A DNA stretch of 64,000 nucleotides from Methylobacterium cerastii. GTDB taxonomy: Bacteria; Pseudomonadota; Alphaproteobacteria; Rhizobiales; Beijerinckiaceae. A program made the position numbers and the translations under genes. Of the stretch, positions 36,238 to 44,700 are shown piece after piece (within the stretch, counting starts at the first letter, position 1; each line of letters begins with the position of its first letter). The stretch is taken from assembly GCF_022179125.1 (NCBI RefSeq), contig NZ_BPQG01000007.1, positions 62,001 to 126,000 on the forward strand, in the 5' to 3' direction. Below the pieces are notes generated by a model. The model was not told where the DNA came from, searched no databases, and saw only the letters and a list, made by a program, of their open reading frames with translations.

Positions 36238-36578
36238 GTCGCTCCCTCGATGGAACATCGACGCCACGACGCGCGGGACCCTTGAAGAGGGGTGGCGGCG
36301 GGCTGACGATCGGCTTGGGAGGACGATACGTCGAGAGACGTTAAATCTGGTTTATTTTCTTAGAAACCCTTGGGTCCGCGACACTCTGGCATCGCTTGCG
36401 CGCAATTCTTATAGTCCCCGGCATGATCACGATGTCGATTGCGCGGGGCGCCGCCGCAGAGGCACGTGCGGGGACAGGACCCGTGATCGCGCGACGACGC
36501 GGGGCGGCAGGCTCCCACGCGGACGCTAGACAATTCTGCGTGATGCCGACGACCGTGCAGGCGCGTCTCCCGAAGCCG
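36238..36578. other. 341-bp gap upstream of the chemoreceptor
   Basis: Contains an AT-richer stretch at about 36335-36370 (TTAAATCTGGTTTATTTTC), plausible as the chemoreceptor promoter. No gene, repeat or RNA structure recognised. Confidence 0.4.
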
Positions 36579-36872
36579 TCAGGCGCCGGGCGTCGCCGCA
36601 TCGCCGTCCCGCATCGCTTCGGCGACGCTCTCGAAGGCGGCCACCACCGCTCGCGCGTTGGCCTGGCGGATGGCGTCGAGGTCGGGAACTCCGGCGCCGG
36701 GAATCTCGATGTCCGACATCTCGGCGCTGAGGCTTTTCCCGAGCGCGCGCACCCGGTCCGGCGGCAGGCCGCTCTGCTCGAACACCAGCACGGCGACCGT
36801 CTGGACCAGCACCCGCAGGGCGGAGGCCTCCGCGAGCCGCTCGACCGCTTCCTGATTGATCGCCATCGTCAT
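36579..36872 (-). CDS. Hypothetical helical protein (97 aa)
   Basis: 97 residues: MTMAINQEAVERLAEASALRVLVQTVAVLVFEQSGLPPDRVRALGKSLSAEMSDIEIPGAG..., amphipathic helical, no signal or motif known to me. Start could be the first or third residue Met. Codon composition like neighbours. Separated from lysR by a perfect palindrome that may end the lysR transcript. Confidence 0.5.
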   Translation of the reverse strand: MTMAINQEAVERLAEASALRVLVQTVAVLVFEQSGLPPDRVRALGKSLSAEMSDIEIPGAGVPDLDAIRQANARAVVAAFESVAEAMRDGDAATPGA

Positions 36873-36891
36873 CCCGTCGCTTGGCCCGAGA

Positions 36892-36925
36892 GCATTTTCC
36901 GTGATCCCCGGATCACGGAAAATGC
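36892..36925. repeat. 34-bp perfect palindrome
   Basis: Arms of 16 bp, GCATTTTCCGTGATCC and its complement, with a 2-nt CC centre. Lies between lysR and the next minus-strand gene. Could be a terminator (the arm ends AAAATGC, not a T-run), a protein site, or a member of a dispersed family; no second copy was seen in this window. Confidence 0.9.
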
Positions 36926-37047
36926 ACCGACCTGCTGTGTGGTCGCGTTTTCTTCACGCGAGCCGGCATCCACCTCGCTTGAAAACGCTCTGAAAGCCGT
37001 CTCGTCGCCGCCCGCCATGCCCGACACGGCGTGCCGCTGGCAACCGC

Positions 37048-37926
37048 TCAGGCGGCGGTGGGGAGCCAGTCGCAGAAGGCGCGCACCGCCGGGTCTTCGG
37101 CCCGGGCCTCCGGCACGTAGGCGTGGTAGCTTCGCGCCGGCAGGGCCGGGCCGGAAAACGGCAGCGTCAGCCGCCCCGCGGCCACATCGTCGGCGATCGG
37201 CCGCTCCGGGCCCATGGCCACGCCGAGGCCGTCGAGGGCGGCCTGCAGCGTCAAGTAGAAATGTTCCAGCGTCACCGAGCGCTGCGGGCGCAGGTTCGGC
37301 ACGCCCGCGGCCTGCAGCCAGTGCGGCCAGACCTCGGGCAGCGTCGCCGCATTCAGCAGCGTATGCTGCGCCAGATCCGCCGGCGCCCGGAGCGGCAGAC
37401 GTCGCAGCAGGCCTGGGCTGCAGACCGGGATGCGCCCCTCGGGAAGGAAGGCGATCGCGACGTGCCCCGGATACGCGTCCGGGCCACCGCGGATCGCGAC
37501 GTCGAACGGTTCGGCGAGGTGGGCGAGCGGCACGTTGGAGGTCGTGAGCCGCACCTCGATCGCAGGGTTGGCCCGCTGGAAGGCCGAGAGGCGCGGGATC
37601 AGCCAGCGCAGGGTGAAGGTCGCGAGCGCGTTCACGTGCAACACCCGCGTTTGTCCGCGCCCGATCTGCCGAGCGCTGGCGAGGGCCACGCGGTCGAGGG
37701 CGGCACCGATCTCGGCGAGGTAGGCGCGCCCGGCCTCGGTGAGCACCACGCGGCGGTTGTGGCGCTCGAACAGCGGCGCCCCGAGCCAAGCATCGAGCGC
37801 CTGCACGTGCCGGCTCACCGCACCGTGGGTCACGCAGAGCTCGGCCGCGGCCAGGGTGAAGCTCTGGTGCCGGCCGGCAGCTTCGAAGGCCTTCAACGCA
37901 TTCAGCGGCGGCAACCGGCGGTGCAT
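37048..37926 (-). CDS. LysR family transcriptional regulator (GcvA-like)
   Basis: 292 residues. N-terminal winged helix: PPLNALKAFEAAGRHQSFTLAAAELCVTHGAVSRHVQALDAWLGAPLFERHNRRVVLTEAGRAYL, then a LysR substrate-binding domain (HVNALATFTLRWLIPRLSAFQRANPAIEVRLTTS). GcvA-type opening (RRLPPLNALKAFEA). Divergent from an MFS transporter (77-bp gap), the usual arrangement for a LysR regulator and its target. Confidence 0.93.
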   Translation of the reverse strand: MHRRLPPLNALKAFEAAGRHQSFTLAAAELCVTHGAVSRHVQALDAWLGAPLFERHNRRVVLTEAGRAYLAEIGAALDRVALASARQIGRGQTRVLHVNALATFTLRWLIPRLSAFQRANPAIEVRLTTSNVPLAHLAEPFDVAIRGGPDAYPGHVAIAFLPEGRIPVCSPGLLRRLPLRAPADLAQHTLLNAATLPEVWPHWLQAAGVPNLRPQRSVTLEHFYLTLQAALDGLGVAMGPERPIADDVAAGRLTLPFSGPALPARSYHAYVPEARAEDPAVRAFCDWLPTAA

Positions 37927-38002
37927 GCGTGCCAGCTTTCCTCACACGTGCGTCAGCACAAGGCGTTTGTCGCGAGACCGCGAGACCGGCATCGTGCCGG
38001 CC

Positions 38003-39280
38003 ATGAACGCCGACAGCCGAACCTCGCCCGCCGAAAGCCTTGCTCCTCCAAGCCTCGCCGACTCAAGCCTCGCCGCCCCGCCCGCCGGCGGCGCGGAGGC
38101 CGGGCGCGCGCTCGCGGTGGTCGGGGTCAACCATGCGCTGCACGACCGCTACGCCGACCTGATCTACGTGCTCCTCCCGGTCTGGCAGGCGGAGTTCGGC
38201 CTCGGCTACGTCGCACTGGCGCTGCTGCGCTCGCTCTACGTCGGCGCGCTGGCCGGGTTGCAGATGCCGGCCGCCGCGCTCGCCCGCCGACTCGGCCTGC
38301 GTACGGTGCTGGTGCTGGGCACGTTCGTCGGCGCGGCGGGCTACGCGCTCGCCGGCGCCTCGGGCTGCCTCGTCGTCCTGTGCCTCGCGCTGGCGCTGTC
38401 GGGCGCCGGCAGCAGCACACAGCATCCGCTCGCCTCGGCGGTGATCGCCCGGGCCTACGGCGAGGCCGCCCGCGGGCCGCTCGGCACCTACAACGTCGCC
38501 GGAGACCTCGGGAAGGCGGCGCTGCCGCCCCTGGTCGGGTTCGTCCTCGCCTATGCCGGCTGGCGCCCGGTGCTCTGGCTCGTCGCCGGCCTCGGCGCCA
38601 TGGTCGGCCTCGGGGTCGCCGTCCTGCTGCCGCGCGAGCCCGCCGCCCGCGAGGCGGCGCGGGGGGCGGCACAGGCGACCGCGCGGGTGGATTCCTCTCG
38701 CAGCGCGCAGAAAAAGTCCGGGTTCGGGCTGCTCGTGGCGATCGGTATGCTCGACAACGCGGCGCGCCCGGCCTTCCTCGTCTACCTGCCGTTCCTGCTC
38801 CAGGCGAAGGGGGCGGCGCTCGCGACGGTGGGCGTCGGGTTCGCACTCGTCGCCGTCGGCGGAGCGCTGGGCAAGGCGGCGTTCGGACGCCTCGGGGCCC
38901 GCTTCGGGGTGACGCGCAGCGTGATCCTCACCGAGGTGGGGACGGCGGCGGCGATCCTCGCCGTCGTCGCCCTGCCGCTGGCGCCCGCCATCGCGGTGCT
39001 GCCGCTGCTCGGCCTGCTGCTCAACGGCACCTCCTCCGTCCTCTACGGCACGGTGCCGGAGCTCGCGCCGGGCGGCCGGGTCGAGCGCGCCTTCGCGATC
39101 TTCTACACCTGCACCCTCGGCGGCAGCGCGCTGGCGACGCCGCTGCTCTACGGGCCGCTCGGCGACGCGCTCGGCCCGGGCCGGGCGACCATGGCTGCCG
39201 CGGTCACGGCGTTGGCGGTCGTCCCGCTGATGCTCGCCCTCGCGCCAAGGCTCGCGCCGCGGGAGGGTGGCCCCGGATAA
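38003..39280 (+). CDS. MFS transporter, fosmidomycin-resistance-like
   Basis: 425 residues, 12 hydrophobic spans after a Ser/Pro-rich start. NHALHDRYADLIYVLLPVWQAEFGL resembles the first helix of the Fsr family, with LARRLGLRTVLVLG and QHPLASAVIARAYGEAARGPLGTYNVAGDLGKAA in helices 3-5. The ATG giving MNADSRTSP was chosen; the reading frame extends into lysR upstream. Probable drug or metabolite exporter, likely regulated by the divergent LysR protein. Confidence 0.87.
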   Translation: MNADSRTSPAESLAPPSLADSSLAAPPAGGAEAGRALAVVGVNHALHDRYADLIYVLLPVWQAEFGLGYVALALLRSLYVGALAGLQMPAAALARRLGLRTVLVLGTFVGAAGYALAGASGCLVVLCLALALSGAGSSTQHPLASAVIARAYGEAARGPLGTYNVAGDLGKAALPPLVGFVLAYAGWRPVLWLVAGLGAMVGLGVAVLLPREPAAREAARGAAQATARVDSSRSAQKKSGFGLLVAIGMLDNAARPAFLVYLPFLLQAKGAALATVGVGFALVAVGGALGKAAFGRLGARFGVTRSVILTEVGTAAAILAVVALPLAPAIAVLPLLGLLLNGTSSVLYGTVPELAPGGRVERAFAIFYTCTLGGSALATPLLYGPLGDALGPGRATMAAAVTALAVVPLMLALAPRLAPREGGPG

Positions 39281-39350
39281 GCCCCGTTCGGCGCCGGGCC
39301 CGGCGCGGGTGATCCGGCATGCGCAGACCAAGCCTGCAGAAGGAGACGAG

Positions 39351-39779
39351 ATGAGGAACGACACGACCATCCGGACCGGCGGCTGCCATTGCGGCGCGGT
39401 GCGCTTCGCGGCGACGCTGGGCGACGGCTTCCGTTCGATCCGCCGCTGCACCTGCTCCAACTGCCGGATGCGCGGCGCCGTCGTCGCGATGGCGGAGGCG
39501 GGCGGGGTCGAGATCCTGCAGGGCGCGGCGGCGCTGACGAGCTACCGCTTCCACACCGGGACGGCGCAACACTTCTTCTGCGCGCGCTGCGGGATCTACA
39601 CCCATCACCAGCGCCGGTCCGACCAAAACCTGTACGCGGTCAACGTCGCCTGCCTCGACGGGGTCAGCCCGTTCGATTTCCCGGAGGTGCCTGTGATGGA
39701 CGGGATCAAGCACACCGGCGACACCGGGACGCCGACCCGGCGCGCGGGCACGCTGCGCTTCGTCCCGGCCGAGGACTGA
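39351..39779 (+). CDS. GFA (CENP-V) family zinc protein
   Basis: 142 residues; AAGGAGACGAG directly before the ATG is an excellent ribosome site. GFA fold metal motifs: GGCHCGAVRF, RRCTCSNCRM (with Cys pairs) and FFCARCGIYTHHQ. Members include glutathione-dependent formaldehyde-activating enzyme relatives, but most are of unknown function; a link to methylotrophy should not be assumed. Confidence 0.88.
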   Translation: MRNDTTIRTGGCHCGAVRFAATLGDGFRSIRRCTCSNCRMRGAVVAMAEAGGVEILQGAAALTSYRFHTGTAQHFFCARCGIYTHHQRRSDQNLYAVNVACLDGVSPFDFPEVPVMDGIKHTGDTGTPTRRAGTLRFVPAED

Positions 39780-39800
39780 CGCCGCCGGCTCAGCGCCAAG

Positions 39801-40358
39801 TCAGCGCAAGCCGCGGATCGCCATCTCCTCGGGCGCCTGCTCGGCTTCGTCCAGCCGGGCGAGCACCTCGGCGAGGTCGACCGGGCGATAGTCTTGCGCG
39901 TCCACGCCCACGTCGCAGGAGCGGCTGGTGTCGGGCAGGCAGGCATGAGTGTGGCCGTAGAGGTGGCGGGTCTCGCGCCAGAAGCCCGGCCAGGAGCGAT
40001 GCGGATAGTGCGACAGGAACAGCCTCCGCGACGTGCCGCCGGCGTCGACCACGCTGATGCGGGCGCTGTCCACCGGCGGCTGCGCCCAGGGCAGGTCGAG
40101 CACGCGGTTGGTGTCGTGGTTGCCGCGCACCAGCCGCTTCACGCCGTTCAGCCGGCGGAAGATCGCCGCGCAATAGTCTCGGCTGGCCTCGGCGGCGAAG
40201 TCGCCGAGGTGCCAGACCTCGTCCTCGACGCCGACGCGGGCGTTCCAGCGGGCGACCAGCGCCTCGTCGTGATCCTCGACCGAGCCGAAGGCGCCGCGCC
40301 GGCGCCGGACGAGGTCGGCATCGCCGAAATGCGTGTCGGCCGTGAAGTAGGTCGCCAT
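39801..40358 (-). CDS. Calcineurin-like metallophosphoesterase
   Basis: 185 residues. Dimetal motifs in order: TADTHFGD (residues 6-13), WHLGDF, VRGNHD, SHYPHRSWPG and YGHTHACLP. This compact form is similar to YfcE/phage phosphoesterases. Substrate unknown. Lies between the GFA gene (convergent) and the sigma factor gene (same strand, 118 bp). Confidence 0.88.
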   Translation of the reverse strand: MATYFTADTHFGDADLVRRRRGAFGSVEDHDEALVARWNARVGVEDEVWHLGDFAAEASRDYCAAIFRRLNGVKRLVRGNHDTNRVLDLPWAQPPVDSARISVVDAGGTSRRLFLSHYPHRSWPGFWRETRHLYGHTHACLPDTSRSCDVGVDAQDYRPVDLAEVLARLDEAEQAPEEMAIRGLR

Positions 40359-40476
40359 GGGGTTTCGGACCGGTCCTCGGCCGCCCGGGCCCGTGCGCCC
40401 GGCAGAGACCCGAGATGGCGCCCGTCGCCGGCAGCGCCAGCCGACGCGGCATCGGACCGCGCTCCCGCGCCGCGCC

Positions 40477-41187
40477 TCAGGGCGCGTGACGCGGCGGCGG
40501 CTCCTTCTCGAGCCCGAGGAGGCCGGCGAGCTGCCCGCGGGCGCGGCTGACCCGGCTCTTCACCGTGCCGACCTGGCATTGCAGCCGCACCGCGGCCTCC
40601 TCGTAGGTGAGGCCCTCGGCGCCGACGAGGAGGAGCGCCTCGCGCTGCGTCGCCGGAAGCGTCTCCATGACCGCGTAGAGGCGTTTGAGGGTGACGACGT
40701 CCTCCTGGTCCGGCACCGCGGTCAGCTTGCCGGCCTGGACGCCGTCGGCATCCTCCACCTCGCGCTTGCGCTTGCGGATCTCGGTGTAGAACTGGTTGCG
40801 CATGATCGTGAACAGCCACGCCACCAGGTTCGAGCCCGCCTGGAACCGGTGCTGGTTCATCCAGGCCTTCATCAAGGTTTCCTGGACCAGGTCGTCGGTC
40901 CGGCTCATGTCGCCGACGAGCGAGAACGCGAAGGTGCGCAGCGCCGGGAGAACGGCCATCAGGTCGTCGCGGAACGCCGTGGTCGGCGTCTCGCCGCGGC
41001 TCGCGAGCACGTCCTCGAAGCGGCGCACCAGGGCGCGCAGCGGCTCCGGCAAGGCGTCGCCCGCCGGCAGGGCGAAGTAGGCGCGCAACTCGCCGCCGAG
41101 ATGGTTGCGGACGACGGCCGCGACGTCGACCGCGCCCAGCTCGGCGTCGAAGGTTTCGTCCCGGCCGTTGGAGATGGCTTGCGTCAT
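40477..41187 (-). CDS. EcfG-type sigma factor with N-terminal NepR-like domain
   Basis: 236 residues from the ATG at 41187 (GTG 41214 and TTG 41220 also in frame). Residues 74-222 are an EcfG general-stress sigma factor: region 2 LPALRTFAFSLVGDMSRTDDLVQETLMKAW ... LVAWLFTIMRNQFYTEIRKRKREVEDADG, region 4 LPATQREALLLVGAEGLTYEEAAVRLQCQVGTVKSRVSRAR. Residues about 24-62 (VAAVVRNHLGGELRAYFALPAGDALPEPLRALVRRFEDVL) resemble NepR, the anti-sigma of EcfG, with its G..LR..Y and P.PL..L..R.E features. A normal EcfG starts near residue 72. If right, the sigma factor carries its own inhibitor. EcfG call strong; NepR part moderate. Confidence 0.82.
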   Translation of the reverse strand: MTQAISNGRDETFDAELGAVDVAAVVRNHLGGELRAYFALPAGDALPEPLRALVRRFEDVLASRGETPTTAFRDDLMAVLPALRTFAFSLVGDMSRTDDLVQETLMKAWMNQHRFQAGSNLVAWLFTIMRNQFYTEIRKRKREVEDADGVQAGKLTAVPDQEDVVTLKRLYAVMETLPATQREALLLVGAEGLTYEEAAVRLQCQVGTVKSRVSRARGQLAGLLGLEKEPPPRHAP

Positions 41188-41520
41188 GCCGATGGAGCGT
41201 CCCAAGGTTCTCACGGTCAAGCTCTTTTGAGCCGGTCTAAGGTAATTGCATATTAAATTCTGAGCCGGTGATGAACGGCCCTTAACCGTGACCGACTCCG
41301 ACGGAACGTTGCTTTAGCAACGAACCCCTTTGCTCTGGCCTCATCGTGGCCCGGATGGTGAAGGCGGGCAATCGAGGCGGGGCGGGACTTTAGGGCGGGT
41401 GCGCGGCACGGGCCGCGCATGGCTGTCGCAGGTGGGTCTCAAGTCGGAACCGATCCGATCAGGCCCGATTTCATCACGGGCAACCTTCTCGCGCGGGGAA
41501 GGTTGAGGTATCTATTCATC
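41188..41520. promoter_or_regulatory. 333-bp divergent region upstream of the sigma factor
   Basis: Contains an AT-rich patch (41243-41260) and a small perfect hairpin CGTTGC/GCAACG at 41307-41322 overlapping a GGAAC (41303-41307) on the plus strand. No correctly spaced EcfG -10 follows, and none is seen on the minus strand, so autoregulation cannot be claimed. Confidence 0.35.
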
Positions 41521-41838
41521 ATGTCTCGCCGAGTTTCCTATCGCATCCACGACCGGGACGACGGTCTGTTCGACGCAGCCGCCACCGTCGCGCCCGACAA
41601 GACGTATAGGCGCGAGGGCTTCGCCTCGCTCGCCGACGCCGAGGAATGGATCGATGGGCTGCGCGTCCTGATGGCCGCGATCGGCGCGCCGGTAGTGCAG
41701 GCGCAACCGGAGCCGGGCCTGCGCGATGCCCCTCCCCTTCCGTTCAGCGCGGCGCGCGCGACCGAACCGAAGACGGCCGGCGCCCGGCTGCGGCGCTTCC
41801 GCGATGCGATGTCCGCCTCCGAGGACGAGGCGGACTGA
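41521..41838 (+). CDS. Small hypothetical protein (105 aa)
   Basis: 105 residues from MSRRVSYRIHDRDDGLFDAAATVAPDKTYRREGFASLADAEEWIDGLRVLMAAIG, alpha/beta, with a Pro/Ala-rich tail. The N-terminal half looks like a small one-domain fold found in several Methylobacterium proteins, but I cannot name the family. Divergent from the sigma factor; a possible stress-regulon member by position only. Confidence 0.5.
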   Translation: MSRRVSYRIHDRDDGLFDAAATVAPDKTYRREGFASLADAEEWIDGLRVLMAAIGAPVVQAQPEPGLRDAPPLPFSAARATEPKTAGARLRRFRDAMSASEDEAD

Positions 41839-41973
41839 ACCACCGACTGTGCGGCGGCCTCCCCACGGAAGAGCCTCCATCCGGCCGGGCAGTACGGCCT
41901 TGCCTTCGGAGCCGGGCGAACCAGACTGCGTCGGGCGAGCGCGGCCGATCCGGTCCGCGCGAGGAAACCGCCG

Positions 41974-43701
41974 ATGGTCCGAACCCGAACCGGCGCGCGC
42001 GTGCTCGTCGACCAGCTCCTGGCGCAGGGCGTCGACTGGCTGACCTGCGTCCCCGGCGAGAGCTACCTCGCCGTCCTCGACGCGCTCTACGACACGGACG
42101 TCGACGTGCTGGTCTGCCGGCAGGAGGGCGGGGCCGCGATGATGGCCGAGGCGGCGGGCAAGCTCACCGGCCGGCCGGGCGTCTGCTTCGTCACCCGCGG
42201 CCCCGGCGCCACCAACGCGTCGGCGGGCCTCCACGTGGCGCAGCAGGATTCGACCCCGATGATCCTGTTCGTCGGCCAGGTCGCCCGCGGCATGCGCGAC
42301 CGCGACGCCTTCCAGGAGATCGACTACCGCGCGATGTTCGGCACGGTGGCCAAGTGGGTCGTCGAGGTCGACGACGCCGCGCGCATCCCAGAGCTCATCG
42401 CCCGCGCCTTCCGGGTGGCGATGCAGGGGCGCCCCGGCCCGGTGGTGGTGGCGCTGCCGGAGGACATGCTCGACGACGCCGTCGCCGTCGCGGACGCGAG
42501 GCCCGTCGCGCCGGCGGAGCCCGCGCCCCGGCCGGAGGACGTTTTCGCGCTGCGCCGGATGCTCGATGGCGCGCAAAAGCCGGTCGTGCTCGTCGGCGGC
42601 TCGCGCTGGAGCGAGGCGGCGCGGGACGACCTCGTCGCCTTCGCCGCGGCCGAGGACCTGCCGGTGGCGACCTCGTTCCGACGCGCCCACCTGTTTCCCG
42701 CCGACCATCCGAACTACGCCGGCGAGCTCGGCATCGGCCCGAACCCGGCCCTCGTCGCGCGCATCCGCGAGGCCGACCTGCTGCTGATGGTCGGCGGCCG
42801 CCTGTCGGAGATGCCGGCGCAATCCTATCGCCTGCTCGGCATTCCCGATCCCGGCCTGCCGCTGGTCCACGCCCACCCGGATGCGAACGAGCTCGGCCGC
42901 GTCTACCAGCCGACGCTGGCGATCCAGTCCGCGCCCGGCCCGCTCCTGGCGGCGCTGCGGGCGTCGCCGCCACCCGTCTCGAACCCACACGGCCGGGCGG
43001 CGGCGGCGCATGCGAGCTACCGCGACTGGTCCGAGCGCCCGGCCCCGACGCCTGGCGCCTTCCAGTACGGCGAGGCCGTGACGTGGCTGCGCGAACGGCT
43101 GCCGCCCGATGCGATCCTGTGCAACGGGGCCGGCAACTTCGCCACCTGGATCCACCGCTACTACCGGTTCCGGCGTTTCCGCACCCAGCTCGCGCCGACC
43201 TCGGGCTCGATGGGCTACGGCGTGCCCGCCGCGATCATGGCCAAGCGCATCCGGCCCGAGCGCATCGTGGTCGCGCTCGCGGGCGACGGCGACGTGCTGA
43301 TGACCGGCCAGGAATTCGCGACCGCCGTGCAGTACGCGATCCCGATCCTCGTAGTGGTGCTCGACAACGGCATGTACGGCACCATCCGCATGCACCAGGA
43401 GCGCACATATCCCGGCCGCGTCTCCGGCACGCGGCTGGGCAACCCGGACTTCGCCGCCCTCGCCCGCGCCTATGGCGGCCACGGCGAGCGGGTGGCGCGG
43501 ACGGAGGAGTTCGCGCCGGCCTTCGAGCGGGCGCTCGCCTCCGGGCTGCCCGCGATGCTGCACTGCCTCGTCGACCCGCAGGCCCTGACGCCGACCCAGA
43601 CGCTCGACGCGATTCGCGCCGGGGCGGTGGCGCAGGGCAAGGGAGAGCAGAGCAAGGGAGAGCAGAGCAAGGGAGAGCAGAGTAAGGGCGCCGGCGGTTG
43701 A
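41974..43701 (+). CDS. Thiamine pyrophosphate-dependent enzyme (acetolactate synthase-like)
   Basis: 575 residues with the three ThDP-family domains. Catalytic Glu in VCRQEGGAAMMAEA (about 51), FVTRGPGATN and DSTPMILFVGQV in the Pyr domain, a central domain with VVLVGGSRWS, and the PP domain with GDGDVLMTGQEFATAVQYAIPILVVVLDNGMYG (ThDP-Mg site GDG...N). No acetolactate-synthase regulatory subunit neighbours it, so a decarboxylase or lyase role is equally possible. The last 16 residues are an EQSKG repeat absent from the family. Confidence 0.87.
   Translation: MVRTRTGARVLVDQLLAQGVDWLTCVPGESYLAVLDALYDTDVDVLVCRQEGGAAMMAEAAGKLTGRPGVCFVTRGPGATNASAGLHVAQQDSTPMILFVGQVARGMRDRDAFQEIDYRAMFGTVAKWVVEVDDAARIPELIARAFRVAMQGRPGPVVVALPEDMLDDAVAVADARPVAPAEPAPRPEDVFALRRMLDGAQKPVVLVGGSRWSEAARDDLVAFAAAEDLPVATSFRRAHLFPADHPNYAGELGIGPNPALVARIREADLLLMVGGRLSEMPAQSYRLLGIPDPGLPLVHAHPDANELGRVYQPTLAIQSAPGPLLAALRASPPPVSNPHGRAAAAHASYRDWSERPAPTPGAFQYGEAVTWLRERLPPDAILCNGAGNFATWIHRYYRFRRFRTQLAPTSGSMGYGVPAAIMAKRIRPERIVVALAGDGDVLMTGQEFATAVQYAIPILVVVLDNGMYGTIRMHQERTYPGRVSGTRLGNPDFAALARAYGGHGERVARTEEFAPAFERALASGLPAMLHCLVDPQALTPTQTLDAIRAGAVAQGKGEQSKGEQSKGEQSKGAGG
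43636..43688 (+). repeat. 15-bp tandem repeat at the 3' end of the ThDP-enzyme gene
   Basis: Units AGCAAGGGAGAGCAG at 43651 and 43666, a near copy at 43636 and a partial at 43681. In frame they encode a hydrophilic GKGEQSKGEQSKGEQSKG tail just before the stop. The period of 15 keeps the frame when copies are gained or lost. Confidence 0.92.
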
Positions 43702-43727
43702 CGCGTCGTCCGCCTGCGCCCGCATCG

Positions 43728-44657
43728 TCAGAAGATCGAGATCAGCAGGATGCCGGCCACCATCAGCGCGGCACCGCCGAGCCGTGACGGGCCGGCCTTG
43801 ACCTGCTTCATGCCGACCCAGCCGAAATGGTCGAGCGCCACCGAGGTCAGCAGGTTGGCGGTGATCAGGAGGCCGTTGAAGGCGCCGGCGCCGACCGTGT
43901 CGACGAAGAGCAGGCCGCCGAACACCGCCACCGCACCGGTGATGCCGGCCAGCGGCATCCACCAGCGCACGCCCTCGACGTCCTCGCGCTTCGGCAGCGG
44001 GGTCGGGCGCACCAGGAACACCAGGGCGAACACGAACACCACCGGCAGGAACGAGACGGTGGCCGCGAGCCAGGGGTTCACGAGCGCGCCGCGCAGCTGC
44101 GAGTTCCAGACGACGCCCACCGCCTGCAGGATGCCGGCGACGACGATGAACGGGTAGAGCAGCTTCGGGTTGAGGCCGTGGCCCTCGTCCTTTTCGCCGC
44201 CCTTGTCGGCGGTGGTGCGGGCGATGAACACCACGCCGACCGCCATCAGCAGCCCGCCGAGCCACGGCAGCGGCTTGAAGCCGCCGCCCTGAAGCCCGAA
44301 CAGGCCGAGCGAATCCATCGCGAGGGAGGCCAGGATGTTGGCCGTCAGCGTGAGGCCGTTGAACGGCCCGGCGCCGACCTTGTCGATGAAGGCGAGGCCC
44401 CCGAACACCGCGACCGCGCCGGCGACGCCGCCGAGCGGCGCGTACCAGGGCATCTTGCCCAAGGTCTCGAGGGTCGGCAGCGGGGTCGGCATGATGAAGA
44501 ACAGCGTCGCGAACACGAAGACGATCGGCGCGAACGACACCGTCGCCGCGAGCCACGGGTTCACCAGCCGCCCCCGCAGCTGGGCGTTCATGGAGTTGCC
44601 CAGCGCCTGGAGGGCGCCGGCGACCAGGATGAAGGGATAGAGCAGGGCGGCGTTCAA
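43728..44657 (-). CDS. DMT family transporter, duplicated YdcZ (DUF606)
   Basis: 309 residues, about ten spans, made of two related halves: MNAALLYPFILVAGALQALGNSMNAQLRGRLVNPWLAATVSF and LLYPFIVVAGILQAVGVVWNSQLRGALVNPWLAATVSF, each followed by the VFGGLxFxDxVGAGxFNGL element. The halves are joined by ADKGGEKDEGHGLNPK. Most DUF606 proteins are single units that pair; this is a fused dimer. Inner membrane exporter or importer of unknown substrate. 43 bp downstream of the ArsB-like gene. Confidence 0.88.
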   Translation of the reverse strand: MNAALLYPFILVAGALQALGNSMNAQLRGRLVNPWLAATVSFAPIVFVFATLFFIMPTPLPTLETLGKMPWYAPLGGVAGAVAVFGGLAFIDKVGAGPFNGLTLTANILASLAMDSLGLFGLQGGGFKPLPWLGGLLMAVGVVFIARTTADKGGEKDEGHGLNPKLLYPFIVVAGILQAVGVVWNSQLRGALVNPWLAATVSFLPVVFVFALVFLVRPTPLPKREDVEGVRWWMPLAGITGAVAVFGGLLFVDTVGAGAFNGLLITANLLTSVALDHFGWVGMKQVKAGPSRLGGAALMVAGILLISIF

Positions 44658-44700
44658 GGGCGGATCTCCGGTCCGAAAGACGGGGTTTTGACGCGAGAGG

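Noticed and set aside
39351-39779. Formaldehyde-activating enzyme of methylotrophy
   Set aside because: Only the zinc-protein family (GFA/CENP-V) can be supported; most members do not act on formaldehyde.
41303-41330. EcfG autoregulatory promoter in front of the sigma factor
   Set aside because: The GGAAC is on the wrong strand for the gene and has no correctly spaced -10.
41512-44556. A 1,000-codon open frame antisense to the ThDP-enzyme and YdcZ-like genes
   Set aside because: Arg/Gly/His-rich translation with no motif; real genes with clear family signatures occupy the other strand or frame. Such frames are expected at this GC content. The same applies to the long plus-strand frame across 33745-36285.
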